Part shown: piece after piece, positions 1 through 8,448 of the stretch
Layout of the letters: every line of letters starts with the position of its first letter
How positions within the stretch are numbered: position 1 is the stretch's first letter
Program-made: the position numbers and the translations under genes
From: an uncultured Collinsella sp.
Lineage (GTDB): Bacteria; Actinomycetota; Coriobacteriia; Coriobacteriales; Coriobacteriaceae
Reading direction: 5' to 3'
Length of the DNA stretch: 64,000 nt
Assembly: GCA_905197665.1 (NCBI GenBank)
Contig: CAJJZP010000008.1
Coordinates: 1 to 64,000 of the forward strand
The notes under the pieces: model-generated
Told to the model about the DNA's origin: nothing
The model's database searches: none
What the model saw: the letters and a program-made list of their open reading frames with translations, nothing else

Positions 1-1
1 C

Positions 2-26
2 CGGAGAGCACTTAATGTGCTCTCCG
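2..26. terminator. Hairpin at the left edge
   Basis: A perfect 10-bp stem (CGGAGAGCAC with GTGCTCTCCG) closes a 5-nt loop. No T-run is visible to the right. A T-run serving minus-strand transcription from manA would lie left of the window, so this is probably half of a minus-strand terminator. That is inferred from position only. Confidence 0.5.
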
Positions 27-98
27 TGCGAGCAGGACTGTCCGAGCAGGCGACCAAACCCCGCGCCCCGTCCCGGCGAGCGCTCGGGGACCGGTAGC

Positions 99-1031
99 TT
101 ACAGGTGGCTGATGATCAGTTCCATCTTGCCTTCGAGGTCAATGGAGCTGACGGTGCTCGGAGCCAGGAGGTGGTTTCCCTTGTGGACGGGGTCGCCGCA
201 GACGGTACCTTCGCCGTCGATGACCGACAGGCACATGAAGGGCCAGCGCTGGTCGAGAGTCTTGCTGCCGTCAACACGCACGCGATCGACGGTGTAGCAG
301 GGGTTGGACTCGAGCTCGGTCACGCCGTCGACCTCGGGCGCGGTCACGGTGCCGTCGGTCGGGGCCTGAACATCAAAATCGATGCAGTCGAGGCTCTGCT
401 CAATGTGCAGCGGGCGCAGCTTGCCGTCGGTGCCGGGGCGGTCGTAATCGTACAGGCGATAGGTCACGTCGCTCGACTGCTGCGTCTCCAAAATGAGCGT
501 GCCGGTCTTGATGGCGTGCACGGTACCGGAGTCAATCTGGAAAAAGTCGCCCTTGTGGATCGGCAGCACGTTGAGCATGTCGTCCCAGCGGCCGTCCTCG
601 ATCATCTGCGCGGCCTCGGCGCGGTCCTTGGCGCGCTGGCCGACGATGATCGTGGCGCCGGGCTCGCAGTCCAGTACATACCAGCACTCGGTCTTGCCCA
701 GGCTGCCGTTCTCGTGCTCGGCGGCGTACTCGTCGTTGGGATGAATCTGGATCGAAAGATCGTCCTTGGCGTCCAAAATCTTGATGAGCAGCGGGAACTC
801 CTTGCCCTCACAGTTGCCAAAGAGCTCGCGGTGCTCGGCCCACAGCCACGACAGCGTGTGGCCAGCATACGGGCCCTCCGCAATCTGGCAGTCGCCGTTG
901 GGATGGGCCGAGATGGCCCAGCACTCACCGATGGGACCCTCGGGAATGTCGTAACCAAATACGGTTTCGAGCTGGCGGCCGCCCCAGATCTTCTCGTGGA
1001 AGATCGGCGTCAGTTTAATCAAATCGGACAT
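99..1031 (-). CDS. manA: Mannose-6-phosphate isomerase, class I (ManA-like)
   Basis: Cytosolic phosphomannose isomerase, interconverting mannose-6-P and fructose-6-P. The 310-aa product has the cupin metal-site motifs of the type I family: SIQIHPND (Gln and His ligands), the Glu in KTECWY and the His in SGTVHAIK. The N-terminus LTPIFHEKIWGG is typical. I chose the ATG at 1031 because GGGAG lies 7 nt upstream; in-frame ATGs at 1037 and 1091 lack a well-spaced site. At about 310 aa it matches the short bacterial (Firmicutes-like) form rather than the long form. A GntR/UTRA regulator follows upstream on the same strand (72 nt apart), so the two may be co-transcribed, with the regulator first. 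Function is confident; the specific sugar context is inferred. Confidence 0.93.
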   Translation of the reverse strand: MSDLIKLTPIFHEKIWGGRQLETVFGYDIPEGPIGECWAISAHPNGDCQIAEGPYAGHTLSWLWAEHRELFGNCEGKEFPLLIKILDAKDDLSIQIHPNDEYAAEHENGSLGKTECWYVLDCEPGATIIVGQRAKDRAEAAQMIEDGRWDDMLNVLPIHKGDFFQIDSGTVHAIKTGTLILETQQSSDVTYRLYDYDRPGTDGKLRPLHIEQSLDCIDFDVQAPTDGTVTAPEVDGVTELESNPCYTVDRVRVDGSKTLDQRWPFMCLSVIDGEGTVCGDPVHKGNHLLAPSTVSSIDLEGKMELIISHL

Positions 1032-1103
1032 GTGCATACTCCCATAAGGTTGTGCGGGTGCCGCGTAAGACAGCTCAAAACGAGCACCCACCGGATTACA
1101 AAA

Positions 1104-1823
1104 CTAGGCCAACGTTACGTTGTGCAGCTCAAAGCGGTCGCCAACGTTGCGTGAGATCGAATGCTCAAAGGCGGTGCCACTATCCAAAAAGCCAATCTGG
1201 TTGAGCTCGAGCAGGGGAGAGCCGGGTTTGGTGTCCAGACGCTCAGCCTCTTCTTCGGTTGCCGCAACGGCACGGATGGTGCGATGGAAGCTCGAAATCT
1301 TAAGCCCGCACTGCTCGCGGATAAAGCCGTAGACCGATCCGTACAGGTCTTTTTTCTTAAGACCCGGAATCAGCTCGAGTGGCATATAGGTGTACTCGAT
1401 AACGATGGGCTGACCATCGACCTGGCGCACTCGCACGATGTGATAGGCAAAGTCATCTTCGGCAATTCCCAGCTGAGCAGCGACGTCCGCCGGCGGATTA
1501 ACAATCGAGAAATCGTAGACCACCGAGGTCACTTTCTCCCCGCGGTGCTCATACGAAAAACCCTGGGCACGGTCGTTTTTGCCCTGGAAAAACGCCTGGC
1601 CGGGAAGCCCCGCCGTGTCCTTAACGTAGGTACCCGATCCACGCCGGCTGGTGATCAAGCCCTCCTCGGTAATCTGCTCAATCGCACGTTTGACGGTGAT
1701 CTTCGAAACGTTATACAGCTCGCAAAACTCTACGACGGTGGGAAGCTTGTCGCCCGGTTTAAGTGCGCCGCCCTCGATGCTTCGACGAATGTCTGCAGCT
1801 ATCGCCTCGTATTTGGGAATCAT
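1104..1823 (-). CDS. GntR-family regulator with UTRA (HutC-type) domain
   Basis: 239-aa transcription regulator. Residues 1-70 form the winged-helix GntR domain (YEAIAADIRRSIEGGALKPG, then the recognition-helix region VSKITVKRAIEQ and wing GLITSRRGSGTYV). The rest is a UTRA effector domain that usually binds a phosphosugar. The start at 1823 has an excellent AAAGGAGG site 5 nt upstream. It lies directly upstream of manA on the same strand and diverges from the glucokinase gene. A direct repeat AGTATA-N6-AGTATA (1848-1865) lies just upstream of its ribosome site and could be an autoregulatory site. The ligand is unknown; a hexose or hexosamine phosphate is a reasonable guess. Confidence 0.9.
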   Translation of the reverse strand: MIPKYEAIAADIRRSIEGGALKPGDKLPTVVEFCELYNVSKITVKRAIEQITEEGLITSRRGSGTYVKDTAGLPGQAFFQGKNDRAQGFSYEHRGEKVTSVVYDFSIVNPPADVAAQLGIAEDDFAYHIVRVRQVDGQPIVIEYTYMPLELIPGLKKKDLYGSVYGFIREQCGLKISSFHRTIRAVAATEEEAERLDTKPGSPLLELNQIGFLDSGTAFEHSISRNVGDRFELHNVTLA

Positions 1824-2162
1824 GGAACCTCCTTTCCAGTTTGATTGAGTATAAAAGAAAGTATAGTCAACACCTAAGTATCCCTATTGCATTTAAAAAA
1901 AGTTCGAGAAAGACATAATTCAAAGTCGCTTTGCATATATGACTAGAGCGCTCTAAATGAATAAACATCTGAGTAATGTCGTGTTGAGAAGTCTGATTGG
2001 TCCGAGGATGGGGCCAAACCGATTTGGCGCCCAGTGAACCGAATCCCATACTCTGCGTTTCCCAGATAAAACCCGCCAAAACAAACCTGTCCCTTTTTGG
2101 CAGGTTTTTGCCTGGGGAGCGGTACCATACAAGCAATGTTTAAACGAGAAAGGCGGGCTCCC
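1824..2162. other. Divergent intergenic region between gntR and glucokinase
   Basis: No gene is supported here. It holds the AGTATA direct repeat (1848-1865), a perfect 12-bp palindrome TAGAGCGCTCTA (1944-1955) that resembles an operator, an AT-rich stretch, and a small hairpin at 2083-2109. Promoters for the two diverging genes must lie here, but I could not assign convincing -35/-10 pairs. Confidence 0.55.
2083..2109 (+). terminator. Small terminator-like hairpin in the glucokinase leader
   Basis: AAACCTG pairs with CAGGTTT (7 bp, plus an inner CC/GG) and runs into TTTTT, 54 nt before the glucokinase start. It could be an attenuator, or a terminator for transcription entering from the left. 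The reverse strand is also T-rich after the stem. Confidence 0.4.
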
Positions 2163-3116
2163 ATGGAACCTAAGCAGTACTACATCGGCATTGACGTCGG
2201 CGGCACTTCGGTTAAGGAGGGCCTGTTCGACGAGGACGGCAACCTGCTGGCCAAGGCCAGCGTGCCCACGCCTCCCATCGTTGACGCTGCGGGCTTTGCC
2301 GCGGTGACCGAAGCTATCGACCAGGTGGTCGCCAAGGCCCAGATTCCGCGTGCCTTTGTGGCGGGCATTGGTCTGGCCGTTCCGTGCCCCATCCCGGCAT
2401 CGGGCGATGCCAAGGTCAAGGCCAACATTGCCATTAACCTGCCCGAGCTGAGAGTCGCCATTCAGGAGCACTGCCCCGACGCGGTCGTTAAGTACGAGAA
2501 CGATGCCAACGCCGCTGCCATGGGCGAGGCCTGGCTCGGCTCTGCCAAGGGCGTACAGAACGTGGTGATGGTCACCATTGGTACCGGCGTGGGCGGCGGC
2601 GTTATCGTTAACGGCGACGTGGTATCAGGCGTTGTGGGCGCCGGCGGCGAGATTGGCCACATGTGCCTGAACCCCGACGAGGAGCGCACCTGCGGCTGCG
2701 GCGGCCATGGCCATCTGGAGCAGTATTCCAGCGCCACCGGCGTGGTGAGCAACTACCTTGCCGAGTGCGAAAAGGCGGGCGTCGAGCCCATCGAGCTGAC
2801 CGGCCCCTCCGATTCCAAGGACGTGTTCCAGGCCTGCCGCGAGGGCGACAAGCTCGCGCTGGCCGCGGCCGATACCATGGCCGACTATCTCGGCCGCGCC
2901 CTGGCGCTTATTGCCAACGTGGTCGATCCCGAGATGTTCCTCATCGGCGGCGGTGCTTCCGCTTCGGCCGATGTCTACCTCGACAAGGTCCGCGAGCACT
3001 TTAAGCAGTACGCGCTCTCCGCCTCGCGCGAGACGCCCATTAAGGTCGCTTCGCTCGGCAACGACGCCGGCATCATCGGTGCCGCCTACGTAGCCCTGCG
3101 CGCCGCCGGCAAATAG
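2163..3116 (+). CDS. glcK: ROK-family glucokinase
   Basis: 317-aa ATP-dependent sugar kinase, probably phosphorylating glucose to glucose-6-P in the cytosol. The N-terminal phosphate motif IGIDVGGTSVKEG is the ROK/hexokinase signature, and TIGTGVGGGVI and the adenosine motif near IGGGASAS are present. The ROK zinc motif is altered: the usual CxCGxxGCxE appears as TCGCGGHGHLE, with His replacing the last Cys. I chose the ATG at 2163 (GEQ-type N-terminus MEPKQYYIG); an upstream in-frame ATG at 2136 has no ribosome site and would add 9 residues unlike the family. It would feed glucose released by the lactose system at the right end of the window into glycolysis. Confidence 0.88.
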   Translation: MEPKQYYIGIDVGGTSVKEGLFDEDGNLLAKASVPTPPIVDAAGFAAVTEAIDQVVAKAQIPRAFVAGIGLAVPCPIPASGDAKVKANIAINLPELRVAIQEHCPDAVVKYENDANAAAMGEAWLGSAKGVQNVVMVTIGTGVGGGVIVNGDVVSGVVGAGGEIGHMCLNPDEERTCGCGGHGHLEQYSSATGVVSNYLAECEKAGVEPIELTGPSDSKDVFQACREGDKLALAAADTMADYLGRALALIANVVDPEMFLIGGGASASADVYLDKVREHFKQYALSASRETPIKVASLGNDAGIIGAAYVALRAAGK

Positions 3117-3283
3117 CTGGTGCAAGGGGGGCCAGGTTACTTTGCACCAACATGGCGCAAAAGGGACAGCCTTGGCCTCCATGCCTGCCCCAAAATATGC
3201 CGTGCCCCTTCCGTCTGCGAAGGCTCGGCATCGGCGTGCTACCATAGCTACGTCCAAGTACACATATCAAGTGGAGGATATCC
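3117..3283. promoter_or_regulatory. Leader region of ppaC
   Basis: A short gene-free stretch with partly self-complementary sequence (around GGGCCAGG and CCTTGGCC) and a TACCAT box about 45 nt before ppaC that could be a -10. It also contains AAAGGGACAG, a fragment of the dispersed hairpin repeats seen elsewhere in the window. Confidence 0.3.
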
Positions 3284-4207
3284 ATGGCAAACGTTCTTGT
3301 CTTTGGTCACCAGAATCCCGATAACGACGCCATCATGAGCGCCGTCGTCCTGTCCCAGCTGCTCAACCAGGTTGAGTATGCCGGCAACACCTACGAGGCC
3401 TGCGCCCTTGGTCAGCTTCCGGCCGAGTCCGCCAAGCTGCTCGCCGACGCCGGCATCGCCGAGCCCCGCGTGATCGAGTCCGTCGAGGCCGGTCAGCTCG
3501 TCGTCCTCACCGACCACAACGAGTCCGCCCAGTCCGTCGCCGGCCTTAAGGACGCCACGGTCTTTGGCGTCGTCGACCATCACCGCATCGGCGACTTCGA
3601 GACCGCCGGCCCGCTGCACTACATCTGCCTGCCTTGGGGCTCCAGCTGCACCATCGTCACCAAGCTCGCCGACGTGCTCGGCGTTGAGCTTTCCGACGTC
3701 CAGGCCAAGCTGCTGCTCTCGGCCATGATGACCGACACGCTCATGCTCAAGAGCCCCACCACCACCGATGTCGACCGCGCCGTCGCCGCCAAGCTCGGCG
3801 AGCAGGTGGGCGTCGACCCGGTCAAGTTTGGCATGGAGGTCTTCCTCACCCGTCCGTCCGGCTCCTTCACCGCAGCCGAGATGGTCGGCAACGACATCAA
3901 GATGTTCGAGCCCGCCGGCAAGAAGCTGCTCATCGGCCAGTACGAGACCGTCGACAAGAGTCGTGCGCTCGGCATGATCGACGAGATTCGCGAGGCCATG
4001 CGTGCCTACGCCGCCGAGAAGGGTGCCGATGGCATTGTCCTGTGCATCACCGACATCATGGAGGAGGGCTCGCAGGTCCTGCTCGAGGGCGAGACCGAGG
4101 CCGCTCAGAAGGGCCTGGGCATTGCCGACGAGCACGACGGCGTCTGGATGCCGGGTGTCCTCTCCCGTAAGAAGCAGGTCGCTGCCCCCATCATGGCCGC
4201 CTGCTAG
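3284..4207 (+). CDS. ppaC: Manganese-dependent inorganic pyrophosphatase (DHH family)
   Basis: 307-aa family II pyrophosphatase that hydrolyses PPi to two Pi in the cytosol. The metal motifs are clear: VFGHQNPDNDA at the N-terminus, the DHH motif in VVDHHRIGDFE, a further Asp in MMTDTLML, and the C-terminal DHHA2 signature SRKKQV that contacts PPi. Length matches the family (about 308 aa). The start is supported by GTGGAGG 7 nt upstream. It is a single-gene unit ended by a strong terminator at 4227. Confidence 0.97.
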   Translation: MANVLVFGHQNPDNDAIMSAVVLSQLLNQVEYAGNTYEACALGQLPAESAKLLADAGIAEPRVIESVEAGQLVVLTDHNESAQSVAGLKDATVFGVVDHHRIGDFETAGPLHYICLPWGSSCTIVTKLADVLGVELSDVQAKLLLSAMMTDTLMLKSPTTTDVDRAVAAKLGEQVGVDPVKFGMEVFLTRPSGSFTAAEMVGNDIKMFEPAGKKLLIGQYETVDKSRALGMIDEIREAMRAYAAEKGADGIVLCITDIMEEGSQVLLEGETEAAQKGLGIADEHDGVWMPGVLSRKKQVAAPIMAAC

Positions 4208-4226
4208 GTTTAGTTGACCAAACGCC

Positions 4227-4266
4227 ACGACCGGATCGCGGACGTCCCGCGCTCCGGTCGTTTTTT
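4227..4266 (+). terminator. Rho-independent terminator of ppaC
   Basis: ACGACCGGA pairs with TCCGGTCGT, with further GC pairing inside, followed by TTTTTT. It is 20 nt after the ppaC stop codon. Confidence 0.9.
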
Positions 4267-4474
4267 GTGCACGGCGCCGCGTCGTCTCTTGGACAGGCGT
4301 GCCCGTGCCGTTGAGCAAATAATGTTCAACCTGTGGTTCCGCTTTTCGGCCACGCCTGCGTGCTTGTCGTGCAGGGTAGGCTAGATGCAAGCGTAATACG
4401 TTAGAGCGCGGCGCCGCCACTTGGGCGGGCCGTGCTTTTTTAAGACGGGAGCTTTCCCGTGAAAGGAGCCGCCC

Positions 4475-5833
4475 ATGGCAGCAACTGAGCAGCTGTTCAA
4501 TGTTCGTGAGCGCAAGCGCTTTGAACGTCACGACATCTGGGAGCGCATTGCCGAGAACGGCACCATTTCTGCCGCCGTCATGGTGATCGCCGCCATCGCC
4601 GCCGTCATCTGCGCCAATACCGATGCCTACGAGGCCATCCATCACTTTTTGGAGACCCCGCTGTATGTGGGTCTGGGCAACCTTACGGCTGGTCTCACCG
4701 TTGAGCTTTTCGTCAACGACTTCCTCATGGCGATTTTCTTTTTGTTGGTGGGCATTGAGCTTAAGTACGAGATGACGGTCGGCGAGCTCAAGAATCCGCG
4801 TCAGGCCATGCTTCCCATGTTGGCGGCGGTGGGCGGCGTCGTCGTTCCCGCCTGCATCTACCTGATCTTTAACCATGCCGGCGCCCGCAACGGTTGGGCC
4901 ATCCCCATGGCAACCGATATTGCCTTTGCGCTGGGCGTGCTGTCGCTTTTGGGCAACCGCGTTCCCAACGGCGTGCGCGTGTTCTTCTCGACGCTCGCTA
5001 TCGCCGACGACCTGATCTCCATCGCCGCCATCGCCATCTTCTACGGTCAGAGCCCCAATCCGTTTTGGTTGGGCGCCGCCGCGCTTGTGACCTGCGCGCT
5101 CGTGTGGCTCAACAAGACGCAGCATTACCGCCTTGCCCCGTATTCGGTACTGGGGCTGCTGCTGTGGTTCTGCATGTTCAAGAGCGGCGTACATGCCACG
5201 CTTGCTGGCGTCATCTTGGCCTTTACCATCCCGGCCAAGTGTGGCGTCAAGCTCGATAGCCTCACCGATTGGCTGGGCGAGTGCCTGCCGCTGCTCGATG
5301 ACCGCTACGATGATGAGGCACACATCCTGGGCCAGCATGACTTTGCCGTCTCGACAACCAAGGTCGAGCGCGTCATGCACCGCGTGACCCCGCCGCTTAT
5401 CCGCATGGAGCGTCTGATCTCCACGCCGGTCAACTTTGTGATCCTGCCGATCTTTGCGTTCGTAAACGCGCAGGTTCGCCTAGTGGGCGTGGACATGAGC
5501 ACACTGCTCACCGACCCGGTGACGCTCGGCGTGTACTTTGGCATGCTGCTGGGCAAGCCGATCGGCATCTTTGGTATGACGTTTGCCCTGGTTAAGCTTA
5601 AGGCCTGCGAGCTGCCGCACAATGTCAACTGGCACATGATTGCCGGCGTGGGCATTCTGGGCGGTATCGGCTTTACCATGTCGATTCTCATCAGCGGCCT
5701 TGCTTTCCCGACGGCCCAGTTTGAGGTGCTTGCAGCCAAGGCCGCTATTCTCGCCGGTTCGGTCACCGCAGCCGTGCTCGGCATGATCTACATGAGCGTG
5801 GTCTGCAAGCATCCCTCGCCCAAAGACGAGTAA
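4475..5833 (+). CDS. nhaA: Na+/H+ antiporter NhaA
   Basis: 452-aa membrane antiporter exporting Na+ in exchange for H+. About 11-12 hydrophobic segments are visible. The family core is intact: FFLLVGIELKYE, the TM IV motif ATDIAFALGVL and the paired Asp of TM V in LAIADDL, which bind the cation, plus a TM X-XI region with Lys (LGKPIGIFG). It is longer than E. coli NhaA (388 aa): a hydrophilic insert (about residues 255-315, around DDRYDDEAHILGQ) precedes the C-terminal helices, as is common in Gram-positive versions. The start has AAAGGAG 8 nt upstream. It is preceded by about 210 nt of non-coding DNA and is apparently monocistronic. Confidence 0.96.
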   Translation: MAATEQLFNVRERKRFERHDIWERIAENGTISAAVMVIAAIAAVICANTDAYEAIHHFLETPLYVGLGNLTAGLTVELFVNDFLMAIFFLLVGIELKYEMTVGELKNPRQAMLPMLAAVGGVVVPACIYLIFNHAGARNGWAIPMATDIAFALGVLSLLGNRVPNGVRVFFSTLAIADDLISIAAIAIFYGQSPNPFWLGAAALVTCALVWLNKTQHYRLAPYSVLGLLLWFCMFKSGVHATLAGVILAFTIPAKCGVKLDSLTDWLGECLPLLDDRYDDEAHILGQHDFAVSTTKVERVMHRVTPPLIRMERLISTPVNFVILPIFAFVNAQVRLVGVDMSTLLTDPVTLGVYFGMLLGKPIGIFGMTFALVKLKACELPHNVNWHMIAGVGILGGIGFTMSILISGLAFPTAQFEVLAAKAAILAGSVTAAVLGMIYMSVVCKHPSPKDE

Positions 5834-5917
5834 GAGCGCGAAAACCGGCTCCAGAACCGATTCGGGCGCGTTCAAAATGCGGATTCGGGCGGTGCTTGCC
5901 GCCTGCCAGACACGCCA

Positions 5918-6147
5918 GTGGTCAAAAAACGCCGTTTGTGAGTACTGTCACAAACGGCGTATCATTTTAGGTGCGGAAAATAATGAACAAAGTTATAAGA
6001 ACTGTACGTTAATGAGTGACCATCGACTTCCAATTTGGCGCTAGCTGACGGTGATTAGGAAGTTTCAAGTCGAGTTTTGCCGATTTCGACCAAGAATCGC
6101 TGCTACTAAAAAGGTAACAGTACTCATATTTGCCCTTTTTTGGCCAC
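5918..6147. mobile_element. MITE-like element, copy A (inverted terminal repeats, 230 bp)
   Basis: The ends are imperfect inverted repeats of about 34 bp: the left begins GTGGTCAAAAAA and the right ends TTTTTTGGCCAC, and both carry TGAGTACTGT (or its complement) about 20 bp inside. It contains no gene and is more AT-rich than the flanks. Inside the left end, a 12-bp hairpin (5930-5959) may end nhaA transcription. The same architecture, length and end motif recur at 20459-20685. Confidence 0.75.
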
Positions 6148-6206
6148 AAGCTCTAAAACAAGCCTCGCCAAGGTCGGGAAGCGGGCCAAATCGCCGGCCT
6201 CGAGGC

Positions 6207-6461
6207 TTATTCCACCGTTCCGTAGACGGCGCCCCAGCCGTGGGCGGCCAAGGCGGAGTTGAGCTGGTCGCAAAGTGACTGGCGGTCGTAGTAGCCGGGC
6301 GGCAAAAGATTCACGATCTCCATGAGGTCGGGCGCCAGGTCCAAGATTTCGGCCTGTACGATCAGATCCAGGCGGTCGATGGCGTGGCGGTCGTAAAACA
6401 GTCCGTCGACCAGGCGCTGCAAGTCGCCGAATTCCTCGGCCTGAAACGATCCGTACTCCAT
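6207..6461 (-). CDS. Small conserved-looking hypothetical protein
   Basis: 84-aa protein with a strong ribosome site (GAGGAGG, 6 nt before ATG 6461), which is the main reason for calling it. It is acidic, predicted mostly helical, and rich in Leu and Asp (FGDLQRLVDGLFYDRHAIDR, LAPDLMEIVNLLPPGYYD). There is no signal peptide or membrane segment and I recognise no family. It diverges from the aminotransferase gene at 6610. A longer start at 6491 would add ten residues but ignores the ribosome site. Confidence 0.7.
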   Translation of the reverse strand: MEYGSFQAEEFGDLQRLVDGLFYDRHAIDRLDLIVQAEILDLAPDLMEIVNLLPPGYYDRQSLCDQLNSALAAHGWGAVYGTVE

Positions 6462-6609
6462 AGTGCCTCCTCGGGCGCCCCACGCCGGCATGCGCGGCGA
6501 TTCGTAATTGATTGCGATGAACTTAATCTATCACGGCTTCATAACGTTGCGACGATGGCGGTCTATACTTAGACGAACTGCAACGCCGCTTCGCGAAAGG
6601 TCGCACCCC

Positions 6610-7914
6610 ATGCAGACGATCTACCAGAAGATGGAAACCACCGAACTCGATGCCGCCATCGAGGCGCTCAAAGCCGAGGTCGCCGAGGTCAAGGCCAAGG
6701 GCCTGGCGCTCGACATGGCCCGCGGCAAGCCGTCGCCCTCCCAGGTGGACATCTCTCGACCCATGCTCGATATCCTCAATGCCGATGCCGATCTGCACGA
6801 CGGCAATGTCGACTGCTCCAACTACGGCTGCTTCGAGGGCATTCCCTCGGCTCGCAAGCTGGCAGGGGAGTTCCTGGGCTGCCCCGCCGAGCAGACGCTC
6901 GTGCTGGGCTCATCGAGCCTCCTGATCGAGCATGACATCGCCGGCATGTTCTGGCGCTGCGGCTCGTGCGGCAGCGAGCCCTGGGATGCCTACGAGGCCG
7001 CGCACGACGGCAAGAAGGTCAAGTTCCTGTGCCCCGTCCCCGGCTACGACCGTCATTTTGGCATCACCGCCGACCTGGGCATCGAGAACGTTCCCGTCGC
7101 GATGACCGACAACGGCCCCGATATGGACGAGATTGAGCGCCTCGTTGCCGCCGATGATTCCATCAAGGGTATCTGGTGCGTGCCCAAGTATTCCAACCCC
7201 ACGGGCATCACCTTTAGCGAGGACACCGTGCGTCGCCTGGTCGAGATGCCCACGGCCGCGCCCGATTTTCGCATCTTCTGGGACAACGCCTACTGCGTGC
7301 ACGACCTGTACGACGAGACCGACGAGCTCGCAAACATCTTTGACCTCGCTCGCGCGGCGGGCACCGAGGACCGTGTGGTGGCCTTTGCCTCGACGTCCAA
7401 GATCACCTTCCCGGGCGCCGGCATCGGCTTTATCGGTGCGAGCCCCGCGGTTATCGCGGAGTTCTCCAAGCGCCTGAAGGCTGGCCTCATCAGCGCCGAC
7501 AAGCTCAACCAGCTGCGTCACGTGCGCTTCCTTCCCACCATCGAGGCGGTTAAGGAGCACATGAAAAAGCATGCCGAGTTCCTGCGCCCGCGCTTTGAGG
7601 CCGTCGAGCGCAAGCTCACCGAGGGCCTGGGCGACACGGGCTGCGCCACCTGGACGCACCCCCGCGGCGGCTACTTTGTAAGCTTCGATGGTCCCGAGGG
7701 CTCGGCCCAAAAGGTCGCCGCGCTTTGCGCCGACCTGGGCGTCAAGCTCACGCCGGCCGGTGCCACTTGGCCCTATGGCAAGGACCCGCGCGACACCAAC
7801 ATCCGCATCGCGCCGAGCTATCCCACGGTCGAGGACCTGGAGGCCGCGCTCGATGTGCTGGTGCTGGCCGTTAAGCTTGTCGCTGCCGAGCTTGCGCGTG
7901 CCGAGCGCGCCTAA
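6610..7914 (+). CDS. PLP-dependent aminotransferase, probable aspartate aminotransferase type Ic
   Basis: 434-aa fold-type I aminotransferase. The PLP-binding lysine is K264 in STSKITFPGAG, the pyridine-contacting Asp is D225 in FWDNAY, and the Asn is in CVPKYSNPTG. Motifs such as PGYDRHFGI are typical of the MocR-related aminotransferase group that includes the type Ic aspartate aminotransferase of corynebacteria. That points to aspartate/2-oxoglutarate transamination, though substrate is not provable from sequence. The start at 6610 has GAAAGG upstream; an upstream in-frame ATG at 6508 lies in the divergent promoter region. Followed by the STAS gene after 66 nt. Confidence 0.9.
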   Translation: MQTIYQKMETTELDAAIEALKAEVAEVKAKGLALDMARGKPSPSQVDISRPMLDILNADADLHDGNVDCSNYGCFEGIPSARKLAGEFLGCPAEQTLVLGSSSLLIEHDIAGMFWRCGSCGSEPWDAYEAAHDGKKVKFLCPVPGYDRHFGITADLGIENVPVAMTDNGPDMDEIERLVAADDSIKGIWCVPKYSNPTGITFSEDTVRRLVEMPTAAPDFRIFWDNAYCVHDLYDETDELANIFDLARAAGTEDRVVAFASTSKITFPGAGIGFIGASPAVIAEFSKRLKAGLISADKLNQLRHVRFLPTIEAVKEHMKKHAEFLRPRFEAVERKLTEGLGDTGCATWTHPRGGYFVSFDGPEGSAQKVAALCADLGVKLTPAGATWPYGKDPRDTNIRIAPSYPTVEDLEAALDVLVLAVKLVAAELARAERA

Positions 7915-7980
7915 CGCGTAGGGCCCCGCAAGTCCGCGCCTAGTACTATCCGCACTTTCGATACGTAAAGGAGCGTATAC

Positions 7981-8295
7981 ATGGATTTGGGTATTTCCAC
8001 CAACCCCACGCCAGAGCTCTACACCATTAAGGTGACCGGCGAGATCGATATCTCTAACGCCGATAGCCTGCGCAATGCCATCGACCTGGCGCTCGAGCAG
8101 CCCACTGAGGCCGTTGAGCTCGATTTTGCCCAGGTGAGCTACATCGATTCGACGGGCATTGGCGTGCTTGTGGGCGCCGCACACCACGCAGCCGATCACG
8201 GCAAGCGTTTTAGCTGCGTCAACGTGCAGCCCCCGGTGATGCGCGTGGTTCAGCTGTTGGGCGTCGACCAGGAGATTTCGATCACCGCTGCATAA
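7981..8295 (+). CDS. STAS-domain protein (anti-sigma factor antagonist type)
   Basis: 104-aa single STAS domain of the SpoIIAA/RsbV type. The phosphorylatable serine is S57 in YIDSTGIGVL, and the rest follows the fold (VTGEIDISNADSLR; VVQLLGV). Partner-switching proteins of this kind are regulated by a serine kinase/anti-sigma factor and a PP2C phosphatase, neither of which is encoded nearby, so its partner is unknown. The start is supported by AAAGGAG 8 nt upstream. Confidence 0.92.
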   Translation: MDLGISTNPTPELYTIKVTGEIDISNADSLRNAIDLALEQPTEAVELDFAQVSYIDSTGIGVLVGAAHHAADHGKRFSCVNVQPPVMRVVQLLGVDQEISITAA

Positions 8296-8448
8296 TCTTT
8301 GCCCCCAAAAGGGCGTGCCGTTTGGCATATGTTTGTGATGCGCTCGGACGTTTTGGCGTTCGGGCGCTATACTTGACCGAATGAATAGACGAGTTCCGGC
8401 CGAATGGCGCGGTGCGGGCTCGACTCACATCGAGCCTTGGAGGTATGT

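Noticed and set aside
15..1154. 379-aa open frame on the plus strand
   Set aside because: Antisense of manA, which has all catalytic motifs.
3248..5380. 710-aa open frame on the minus strand
   Set aside because: It lies opposite ppaC and most of nhaA, both of which have clear family motifs; the composition (His/Gly/Asp-rich) is that of a GC-rich antisense shadow, with no ribosome site or domain.
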